Shown here: in pieces, positions 1-4,775 of the stretch
Layout of the letters: every line of letters starts with the position of its first letter
Position numbering within the stretch: the first letter of the stretch is position 1
DNA from: Nitrosotalea sp.
Lineage (GTDB): Archaea; Thermoproteota; Nitrososphaeria; Nitrososphaerales; Nitrosopumilaceae
DNA length: 6,162 bases
Reading direction: 5' to 3'
NCBI GenBank assembly: GCA_022545805.1
Contig: JAKEIJ010000072.1
Coordinates: 1-6,162, forward strand
The notes under the pieces: model-generated
Database searches by the model: none
Seen by the model: the letters and a program-made list of their open reading frames with translations, nothing else
Told to the model about the DNA's origin: nothing
Made by a program: the position numbers and the translations under genes

Positions 1-203
1 AAATTTTTCATGCTAATATACATGAGCGAGCCAAATTATGAGAAATTATTTACTAAATTTCCAGATCTTTGTATTTAACAGAATAAATTATCAATTTTTT
101 TATAATGAATCCTAGTGACAGAATATTCGTTGATTTCAGATTTCCAAGTGATATTTTATTGATTAACTGCTTTCATTCTAATTTTTTTGAATTTTGATTT
201 TAT
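1..203. other. AT-rich stretch without a supported gene
   Basis: Downstream of the minus-strand secreted protein gene. It has several T-runs on the plus strand (about 96-103 and 182-189) and short open frames only. I see no ribosome site, conserved motif or strong inverted repeat that supports a gene. Confidence 0.5.
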
Positions 204-698
204 CTAAGCTTTGTGCGCTTGATGGTTACCTCCGTCAACAGGTACAGTAAAGTCGATTAGTAGTTGTCCACTAGCATTGTAGATGACTATTGTTGTATAA
301 TCAGATGTCGGACTCTTGTTTCCTGATTCTCCCCCGTCTTGGAACACTACGTATACAAACGCACCTGGTACTCCATTAACACTTCCAGTTCCTGCAAGAG
401 CCATGGTATCAAATGGTGCATTATGCGAATTGAGGGTCTTGTTTAGAACATCTTCACAGCCAACAGCTATCACTTTATTTAACTTGAACTTGTTGCCATT
501 GTCCCAGTTGATAAGCAAATTCTGTCTTGAATCATTTATGTCACAACTTAATTTAAATCCGTAACTGATTTTGGTTGGCTGTCCAGTTGCATCGTTTATT
601 GTGCGAATTACTCCACCTCCTGTCATTCTTCCTGAAAGACAAGAGCTTGGTTTGTCATGAGCGCAAACATTTGCATAAGCAGGTATTACAGCAAACAT
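204..698 (-). CDS. Secreted post-COAP-1-like domain protein (start uncertain)
   Basis: Predicted exported protein of about 140 mature residues. From the ATG at 698 the product begins MFAVIPAYANVCAHDK. The motif GRMTGGG, a KLSCD segment, NWDNGNKFKL, a GTGSVNGVPGA stretch and the ending GGNHQAHK match, from memory, the pattern of the secreted domain called post-COAP-1 in bacterial surface proteins. Its molecular role is not known to me. Cysteines at 12, 20, 52 and 81 could form two disulfides outside the cell. AYA-NV is a plausible signal peptidase site, but only nine residues precede it from this ATG. The same frame continues upstream to about 797 and encodes a hydrophobic helix (TTILAAVSIGTLLVGAM) with no ATG, GTG or TTG, so the true start is probably upstream and abnormal. 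A TATA-like box lies at 839-848. The domain call is fairly secure; the 5' end is not. Confidence 0.72.
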   Translation of the reverse strand: MFAVIPAYANVCAHDKPSSCLSGRMTGGGVIRTINDATGQPTKISYGFKLSCDINDSRQNLLINWDNGNKFKLNKVIAVGCEDVLNKTLNSHNAPFDTMALAGTGSVNGVPGAFVYVVFQDGGESGNKSPTSDYTTIVIYNASGQLLIDFTVPVDGGNHQAHKA

Positions 699-838
699 TG
701 CACCTACTAGCAGAGTACCAATTGAAACTGCTGCAAGTATTGTAGTATATTGTTTTGTCGTTACTTCTACATGACTTGGAAATCTAATATGATACCACTA
801 ATAACGCTTCATACAAATCCTAGTGTATCTTGTATTGG

Positions 839-848
839 TATAAAATAC
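839..848 (-). promoter_or_regulatory. TATA-like box for the secreted protein gene
   Basis: Read on the minus strand this is GTATTTTATA. An archaeal TATA box centred near 842 would place transcription start around 815-817. That is just upstream of an ATG at 810-812, which is in frame with the signal peptide but followed by TAG after four codons. It lies in the gap between the amidohydrolase stop and the secreted protein frame, so it would serve only the latter. Confidence 0.45.
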
Positions 849-871
849 TGTTTATTATTCTAATCAAAATA

Positions 872-1669
872 TCATATATTGAAAAGATCTTTTGCGTTCT
901 GGTACATCAGTTTGTTCCTATATTCTTTCTTTAACTTTAATTTTGAAACAAAATTAAGATACGATCCCATGTTTGAGATTGGCCAATCAGTACCATATAG
1001 TAAATAGCGTGGCTCTCCTGCATAATTTATCAATTCTGCAACTTTGTCAACCATTCGTTCCTCAAAGAAATGATCAAATTCGCCTACTGCCAGTCCAGAC
1101 ATGTCAGCATAAACATTATCATTCTTGTAAACCACTTCTTGACAATCTTCAATCCATGGATTTCCAAGATGACACATGACAATCTTTAGTTCCGGATTGT
1201 CAACTGCAACTTCATCTAGATGAAGAGGGTGTGAAAATTTCAGCTTACCTTTCCCAGAAAATGTATCCCCTGTGTGTACCATTACCGGAACTCCAAATTC
1301 TACGCAAGTGTCATAGACTTTTTGATATCTCTTATCATAAGGATAATAATGTTCATAGCCACAGTAAATCTTCAGTCCCTTCAATGTACCATCTTTTATC
1401 CATTTTCCATATTGTTTTAGATCATACTCTGTATGATTATCAATGCTATACCCTGCAACTAACCCGATGTTATCATATTTCTTGGTAGCTTCAATTAACT
1501 GTGATACTGATGGTCTTTGTTTGTTTACTTGATATGACGAAAGTACAATAGCATAATCTACGTTATTTTTTGACATTTCTAAACGCAACTCCGTCACCCT
1601 ATCTGCAAGTGAAGAGATCTTTTCTAATGATTCGTATTGGTTTAAGTGAGTATGACAATCAATTATCAA
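872..1669 (-). CDS. Amidohydrolase-2 family metal-dependent hydrolase
   Basis: A 265-residue TIM-barrel hydrolase of the amidohydrolase-2 type, a family that uses a divalent metal to hydrolyse or decarboxylate small organic molecules. Visible family marks in order: the N-terminal HTH metal motif (H6, H8), KIY around 100-102, MVHTGD with H132, CHLGNPW with H167, YGTDWP with the catalytic-type D228, and the usual C-terminal NAKDLF helix. Length is near the short end of the family, and nothing appears missing. The start is a TTG at 1667-1669, immediately after the GNAT stop (TGATTG). It is preferred because family members begin at the strand leading into HTH, and because a GAGGT ribosome site sits 7 bases upstream. 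The next in-frame Met is residue 32, which would remove the metal site. It is the second gene of an operon with the acetyltransferase. The substrate cannot be read from sequence; the protein is probably cytoplasmic. Confidence 0.9.
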   Translation of the reverse strand: MIIDCHTHLNQYESLEKISSLADRVTELRLEMSKNNVDYAIVLSSYQVNKQRPSVSQLIEATKKYDNIGLVAGYSIDNHTEYDLKQYGKWIKDGTLKGLKIYCGYEHYYPYDKRYQKVYDTCVEFGVPVMVHTGDTFSGKGKLKFSHPLHLDEVAVDNPELKIVMCHLGNPWIEDCQEVVYKNDNVYADMSGLAVGEFDHFFEERMVDKVAELINYAGEPRYLLYGTDWPISNMGSYLNFVSKLKLKKEYRNKLMYQNAKDLFNI

Positions 1670-2314
1670 TCAAATTACCTCATAGTTGGGGTTCTTCCAT
1701 TCTATGAATGTAGCATAATCCACTGATCTATTATCCTTGAGGTAATCTTGTAAGACCTTGATAAACTTGAATCCATTTTTTAGTTGAAAGCCAAGTACTG
1801 GTTCGTCTATTTTTCCCTGAATTACTTGTTGAACGTATTCATCAGGTGGCATCTTCTCTACAAATTCGCAATAGTTGAACAATCTTCCACCTGCAATTAT
1901 TCTTCTTAGATTTAACTTAATACAAAGATCCTTTCTTGCATCATAAAGTAATGTTGCAATTCCAAGTCTTCGATAATCTGGATGTGTGGATACATCAGCA
2001 CCATACAGACTATCACCAGTAGGATCATGGTTTTTGAATTCAGGGCCGCCACAAACCTCTGCCCAAGTGTGGTCCTTGTATTCAGGGTCTAGTTTGACTA
2101 TTAGACTACTTACGGATCCTACAATTTGTCCACCATATTCAGCCACAAATTGACCTTGTGGAAACACTTTCAGATGACTCTCCAAGTTATCTGGTTTCCA
2201 AATCATTCCCTCTATTGCCATCTGTGGAAAAGAAACTTGTTGTAATTCTACTATCTTTGGTATATCATCATGTATAGTATTTCTAATACAGATCTGAGAA
2301 TTATCGTCTGACAA
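1670..2314 (-). CDS. GNAT family N-acetyltransferase, YhcX N-domain type
   Basis: A 214-residue acetyl-CoA-dependent N-acetyltransferase. The acetyl-CoA pyrophosphate loop is RRLGIA at 115-120, at the head of a helix ending YDARKDL, preceded by the strand LYGADVSTHPDY. The stretch LRRIIAGGR (136-144), then EYVQQVIQGKIDEPVLGFQL (159-178) and the ending ATFIEWKNPNY are, from memory, characteristic of the GNAT half of the two-domain GNAT/nitrilase proteins of the YhcX type. Here the nitrilase half is absent and a separate amidohydrolase follows directly. The start is TTG at 2312-2314. No ribosome site precedes it, but a TATA-like box 17-30 bases upstream fits a leaderless message, and an in-frame stop lies at 2336-2338. 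The acceptor is unknown; the YhcX-type context suggests a small amine or amino-acid-derived compound rather than a protein, but this is inference. Confidence 0.88.
   Translation of the reverse strand: MSDDNSQICIRNTIHDDIPKIVELQQVSFPQMAIEGMIWKPDNLESHLKVFPQGQFVAEYGGQIVGSVSSLIVKLDPEYKDHTWAEVCGGPEFKNHDPTGDSLYGADVSTHPDYRRLGIATLLYDARKDLCIKLNLRRIIAGGRLFNYCEFVEKMPPDEYVQQVIQGKIDEPVLGFQLKNGFKFIKVLQDYLKDNRSVDYATFIEWKNPNYEVI
1677..1681 (-). promoter_or_regulatory. Shine-Dalgarno site of the amidohydrolase gene
   Basis: GAGGT on the minus strand, inside the last codons of the acetyltransferase gene, leaves 7 bases before the TTG. The same GAGGT with a 7-base gap before TTG appears at 2989-2993, which supports both TTG starts. 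Confidence 0.7.
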
Positions 2315-2330
2315 TGATTTGAATGGTAGT

Positions 2331-2344
2331 CTATATTATATTAA
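2331..2344 (-). promoter_or_regulatory. TATA-like box for the GNAT-amidohydrolase operon
   Basis: TTAATATAATATAG on the minus strand. Its centre is about 24 bases upstream of the TTG start, so transcription would begin at or next to the start codon. This fits the lack of a ribosome site there. Confidence 0.5.
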
Positions 2345-2480
2345 CAAGACATTCAGACAACTTGCCAAATGAAGAAATCGCATTTGAAATTCAGTGTTAA
2401 AGTTCAAGATTAAGATCGTGTTAATACAATTATTTTTTTTTCATCCGAATACATTATCTACCATTTAGTATGCAAACACG

Positions 2481-2504
2481 ACAAAAATGTACGCACTACT
2501 TAAT
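2481..2504 (+). promoter_or_regulatory. Promoter of the helical-protein operon; shared element copy 1
   Basis: ACAAAAATGTACGCACT followed by ACTTAAT. The last six bases act as a TATA-like box centred about 26 bases before the ATG at 2529, which suggests a leaderless transcript. The whole 24 bases recur at 4569-4592 with two differences, and TATGCAAACA precedes both copies at different distances (2469-2478 and 4541-4550). The conserved block upstream of the TATA position falls where TFB contacts the BRE, or where a regulator could bind. Confidence 0.6.
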
Positions 2505-2528
2505 TCAAATTAAAGCCAAATAGAATAC

Positions 2529-2990
2529 ATGACACTTGAAATAAAAACAATGCAAAGAACTATGCCTAAAATCAAAACAGGTAAAAAGAGCATATCCAAA
2601 GCCTCACCTAATCAAAGGGCTGCGGAGATTAGAAAGTCCGGTAAAAAGATCAGGGATTACGCAATGGAACTTACAGAAACTCTAAAAGCTATGAGAGAAG
2701 CTGGAACCTTTAAGGAAGTTGGTGGCGCCGTACATGACTCAGTACTCACTGCAAAAATCATAATGGAGGAGATAGATGCAACAATAAAGGATTTGAAGCG
2801 AAGTGGCGCGATGCATGAAGTCGGCATTGCAGTCAAAAAGGTATCTAAAATGGCAAAACATACGGGTGATGTTGCACATGAGGTAGCAAGAAAGATTGTT
2901 TCTGAATCGAAAACCAAAGGGAAGTTGAAAAAATTAGTAAAGCAGAAAAATTATCCAGTAAAGGCTAGAAATCTTTCCTCGAGGAACTGA
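2529..2990 (+). CDS. Lysine-rich helical protein with internal 34-residue repeat
   Basis: A 153-residue, strongly basic protein with no signal peptide or membrane segment; I do not recognise a family. The first 40 residues and last 30 are rich in Lys and Arg and probably flexible. The middle is predicted helical and carries a duplication: residues 51-68 (TLKAMREAGTFKEVGGAV) align with 85-102 (TIKDLKRSGAMHEVGIAV), eight of 18 identical and most others conservative, offset 34. A helix-Gly-helix hinge in each copy suggests a bundle or filament-like assembly. Alternative starts are Met8 and Met12. The ATG at 2529 is preferred because the promoter at 2481-2504 would start transcription there. It is first in a cluster with two other charged helical proteins. 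DNA, RNA or envelope binding through the basic tails is possible but unproven. Confidence 0.75.
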   Translation: MTLEIKTMQRTMPKIKTGKKSISKASPNQRAAEIRKSGKKIRDYAMELTETLKAMREAGTFKEVGGAVHDSVLTAKIIMEEIDATIKDLKRSGAMHEVGIAVKKVSKMAKHTGDVAHEVARKIVSESKTKGKLKKLVKQKNYPVKARNLSSRN

Positions 2991-2993
2991 GGT
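2989..2993 (+). promoter_or_regulatory. Shine-Dalgarno site for the 61-residue helical protein
   Basis: GAGGT overlaps the TGA stop of the preceding gene (TGAGGT) and lies 7 bases before a TTG at 3001. It decides that TTG as the start and indicates the two genes are on one transcript. Confidence 0.65.
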
Positions 2994-3000
2994 AAGAAAC

Positions 3001-3186
3001 TTGAGAAAGGACAAATTCGAGAAAGATATTGACGATGCCGTCGATAAAGTGAAAGCAGGTACAAAAGTTGTAAAAAATAAAGTACAATCAGTGGCCAAAG
3101 ACTTGGGAAACAAGGCCGAAAAAATACACGATGATTTAGAGACAGATTACAAAAAAGAGAAATTCAAGGAAAAGTGGAGAAAGTGA
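3001..3186 (+). CDS. 61-residue charged amphipathic helical protein
   Basis: A short, almost wholly charged protein with no cysteines and no membrane segment. Residues 10-45 (including DDAVDKVKAGTKVVKNKVQS) alternate hydrophobic and Lys/Asp positions in the way of a long amphipathic helix. It resembles YtxH tails, CsbD-like stress proteins or LEA-type sequences in composition only; I do not claim membership of any of these. The C-terminus KKEKFKEKWRK is basic. The start is a TTG with a good GAGGT site 7 bases upstream, 10 bases after the previous stop. Its end overlaps the start of the next gene, so all three helical proteins are probably translated from one message and may act together. Confidence 0.68.
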   Translation: MRKDKFEKDIDDAVDKVKAGTKVVKNKVQSVAKDLGNKAEKIHDDLETDYKKEKFKEKWRK

Positions 3187-3698
3187 AATCCAGCAAGCTA
3201 GGAGATATCAGACAGACTGCTTCTGATGGCGTAGAAATACTACGTCAGCTTGGGACTCCTGGTGTACAAGAGACATTAGATAAAGTGGGGAAGATGACGG
3301 TAAATATTAAAGAGTTAATGGAAATTATGAATTCTCCAGGATGGGTTAAGAATATAGAAAATATTAGAAAGATTTCCGAGGATACAAATAATTCATTTTC
3401 CAAGTTGGAAGATACTTTTTCGAGCATAAAGGAAACAGGTGTAATTGAAGGTGCTAAAGAGATGATGAGTTCTGTCAAGAAAACAATTGATTCATTCAAC
3501 CCCCAAGGCGATGCAGGGCAGGAATTGAAGGATATGGGTTCCACATTCAAGGAAGTGTTATACTCGATCAAAATACTAGTCGATGAAATTCGAAATACTG
3601 TTGGTGACTCACGTACATCAGATACTATACACGAGTTACAACAAACTGTAAAAGCCGTCAAAAGTTCTTATCAGACAATAAAAAAAGGTGTAAAGTAG
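3174..3698 (+). CDS. Helix-rich protein with repeated helix-Gly segments
   Basis: A protein of about 170 residues, predicted almost all helix and soluble, with no cysteine. Four similar segments can be seen: around 23-41 (LRQLGTPGVQETLDKVGKM), 49-67 (LMEIMNSPGWVKNIENIRK), 84-104 (containing IKETGVIEGAKEMM) and 118-139 (LKDMGSTFKEVLYSIKI). Each is a hydrophobic helix, a Gly or Pro-Gly turn, then another helix. The fourth copy's STFKEV echoes GTFKEV of the first operon protein, so the two are probably distantly related. The GTG at 3174 overlaps the upstream gene by 13 bases. A second GTG at 3183 gives the classic 4-base GTGA overlap and is equally possible (171 residues). AAGGA at 3166-3170 lies 3 bases before the first and 12 before the second. 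No function can be assigned. Confidence 0.75.
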   Translation: MEKVKSSKLGDIRQTASDGVEILRQLGTPGVQETLDKVGKMTVNIKELMEIMNSPGWVKNIENIRKISEDTNNSFSKLEDTFSSIKETGVIEGAKEMMSSVKKTIDSFNPQGDAGQELKDMGSTFKEVLYSIKILVDEIRNTVGDSRTSDTIHELQQTVKAVKSSYQTIKKGVK

Positions 3699-3747
3699 CA
3701 CGGCGCTAGTAAGACATGAAGCGATATCAACGAATCAAATAGATGCA

Positions 3748-3963
3748 GTGATCTATGGCATTGAACTGCTTAAGAGAATTGGTAAAAATTTACCTTTCAT
3801 TGTTTTAGGTTTTGCCGGATTAAATACAATTCTTGCAATAACGAGCTATTTCTCGATTCAATACCCATATGTAATCTTTAACGCAATATGTGCAGGAGGA
3901 GGATTTAGTTTCTTTATCCAACTTCATCAAAGAAGAAATATCCATAGTCTATCGATAACATGA
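3748..3963 (+). CDS. Small two-helix membrane protein
   Basis: A 71-residue hydrophobic protein. Predicted membrane helices lie at about 15-35 (PFIVLGFAGLNTILAITSYF) and 38-58 (ending ICAGGGFSFFIQL), joined by a very short SIQYP turn. Basic residues flank the outer ends (KRIGKN before, HQRRN after), which suggests a hairpin with both ends in the cytoplasm. The start is a GTG at 3748 without a clear ribosome site. The frame is open back to 3694 but offers no other ATG, GTG or TTG. It lies 49 bases after the helical-protein operon on the same strand and may be its last gene, giving the helical proteins a membrane partner; that is inference. I do not recognise the family. Confidence 0.55.
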   Translation: MIYGIELLKRIGKNLPFIVLGFAGLNTILAITSYFSIQYPYVIFNAICAGGGFSFFIQLHQRRNIHSLSIT

Positions 3964-4050
3964 CTAATTATTATGAATGTGCACAAGAATTAACCCAAAA
4001 ACAAATGAATTGTTAAAAAATCGCTATTCTGAGTATCTAAAACTTGCTCA

Positions 4051-4070
4051 TGGCTGATCTCCATCAGCTA
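4051..4070 (-). terminator. Hairpin downstream of the small membrane protein gene
   Basis: GGCTGAT and ATCAGCTA arms around a CTCC loop form an 8-pair stem including one G-U. On the minus strand it begins 16 bases after the stop at 4086 and is followed about 30 bases later by a run of T (4014-4019). It could end minus-strand transcription, although archaeal termination usually depends on T-runs alone. Confidence 0.3.
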
Positions 4071-4085
4071 CACAACGAAAGATAT

Positions 4086-4264
4086 CTATGCTTTGTTAAA
4101 GTATGCAACCACATTGGGTCTCCACATGTAATACAATATTATGATGTTCAGAATTATGGTTGTAATTCCAAATACATTTCCACCATCAATTGAAACAACT
4201 TCGAATATGAGATCAATTATTGAAAGTATGATAACAAGAGTTCGTGCCCATCTTTTTGCGTCAT
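4086..4264 (-). pseudogene. Small membrane protein gene, apparent -1 frameshift at codon 4
   Basis: A 56-codon minus-strand frame ending at TAG (4086-4088) encodes KRWARTLVIILSIIDLIFEV, a short SIDGGNVFG turn, then ITTIILNIIILYYMW and the basic end RPNVVAYFNKA. This is a convincing two-helix membrane hairpin with charged flanks. The frame has no ATG, GTG or TTG before the first helix. An ATG at 4262-4264 begins MTQK, but runs out of frame through an A5 run at 4253-4257. One extra A, or a -1 ribosomal slip on AAA, would join it to the hydrophobic frame and give a 59-residue protein. The ATG lies 7 bases after the stop of the zinc-finger gene, as expected for an operon. It could be a sequencing error in the homopolymer, a recent pseudogene or recoding. 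The membrane hairpin itself is read directly; the family is not identified. Confidence 0.5.
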
Positions 4265-4271
4265 GAAATCA

Positions 4272-4481
4272 TTATTCGAATATCATGTGCTCACCTGCAG
4301 CACACATAGGACATATAGCAAGGTGAGTTTGACTTTCTAAATATCTGGAGTCTTTCTCTGTATCCATCATAGATGTATCCGGTAAAGGATAAAGTTCAAC
4401 AGATTTTTCTTCAGACTCTTCATATTCATTACTACAATGACATTTTGGACATTGGCATTTCAGTTTCATTACTACATACAT
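4272..4481 (-). CDS. Small CxxC zinc-finger-like protein
   Basis: A 69-residue protein with two cysteine knuckles: KLKCQCPKCHC (Cys 9, 11, 14, 16) near the start and ICPMCAAGEH (Cys 57, 60 and His 65) near the end. An acidic, polar linker (EESEEKSVELYPLPD and onward) separates them. The Cys-x2-Cys pairs 43 residues apart could bind one zinc ion in a ribbon fold. The extra cysteines and His allow a second site or redox use. The ATG at 4479-4481 is used here; an in-frame ATG at residue 5 (MKLKCQCPKC) is equally possible. There is no clear ribosome site for either. It is transcribed away from the zinc-ribbon gene at 4776 and sits just upstream of the frameshifted membrane protein gene. Nucleic-acid or protein binding is a guess. 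Confidence 0.6.
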   Translation of the reverse strand: MYVVMKLKCQCPKCHCSNEYEESEEKSVELYPLPDTSMMDTEKDSRYLESQTHLAICPMCAAGEHMIFE

Positions 4482-4528
4482 TTCGTCATTTTACTATTTC
4501 AACTAGCTCCAACAAATCACACTGACAT

Positions 4529-4544
4529 CATAACGATAGTTATG
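4529..4544. promoter_or_regulatory. Inverted repeat, possible operator
   Basis: CATAAC and GTTATG form a perfect 6-base inverted repeat around GATA. It lies between the divergent zinc-finger gene and the promoter at 4569-4592, where a dimeric regulator could act on either gene. Short palindromes arise by chance in AT-rich DNA, so support is weak. Confidence 0.3.
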
Positions 4545-4568
4545 CAAACATATTTGTCAATCATCCTA

Positions 4569-4592
4569 ACAAAAATGTAAGCACTGCTTAAT
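4569..4592 (+). promoter_or_regulatory. Promoter of the PH-like/zinc-ribbon gene; shared element copy 2
   Basis: ACAAAAATGTAAGCACT followed by GCTTAAT differs from 2481-2504 at only two of 24 positions. The TATA-like CTTAAT would place transcription start near 4613-4618. The start codon at 4776 is much farther away, so this copy drives a leader of about 160 bases, unlike the leaderless first copy. Confidence 0.55.
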
Positions 4593-4624
4593 ACTTGCAA
4601 TGTAGTATTATTCTTAAAGAATGT

Positions 4625-4702
4625 GGTCCGAGTTTCTGTTCCGTTCCCCGAGACCGCAATTTCAGGGAAAGACCAAACACGGAACTGGCCTTATCCCTGA
4701 AA
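4625..4702 (+). ncRNA. Candidate structured 5' leader or small RNA
   Basis: This GC-richer stretch lies between the promoter and the zinc-ribbon gene and holds overlapping complementary segments. Stem A: GGTCCG (4625-4630) with CGAGACC (4649-4655), one bulged A. Stem B: GTTCCG (4638-4643) with CGGAAC (4680-4685), with TTCCC (4644-4648) pairing GGGAA (4665-4669) inside. Stem C: TTTCAGGGA (4660-4668) with TCCCTGAAA (4694-4702), nine perfect pairs. Stem B is incompatible with both A and C, so the RNA could switch between A plus C and B. I do not recognise a known riboswitch or small-RNA family. No pairing was computed beyond reading complementary strings. Confidence 0.4.
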
Positions 4703-4764
4703 CCAATAATCAAAACTAGGATCGACCTTAATTATTTCAATTTTAAATCTAAACTCAATGCAAC

Positions 4765-4770
4765 AAGGAG
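4765..4770 (+). promoter_or_regulatory. Shine-Dalgarno site deciding the start at 4776
   Basis: AAGGAG lies 5 bases before ATG 4776-4778, and inside the reading frame if the earlier ATG at 4758 were used. It therefore favours the shorter, 319-residue product. Confidence 0.7.
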
Positions 4771-4775
4771 ACCTA

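Noticed and set aside
316..564. Open plus-strand frame opposite the secreted protein gene
   Set aside because: It is antisense to a recognisable domain, has no ribosome site, and its product has no coherent fold pattern.
798..812. Pyrrolysine-type readthrough of the TAG after MKRY
   Set aside because: Nothing in the window supports a Pyl system, and it is not expected in this lineage. A mutation or a different start is simpler.
3716..3742. Tiny ORF MKRYQRIK upstream of the membrane protein gene
   Set aside because: It has eight codons and no ribosome site. The resemblance to the ATGAAGCG at 805-812 is probably chance.
4625..4702. C/D box guide RNA
   Set aside because: A CTGA occurs at 4697-4700, but no RUGAUGA-like C box was found at a suitable distance.
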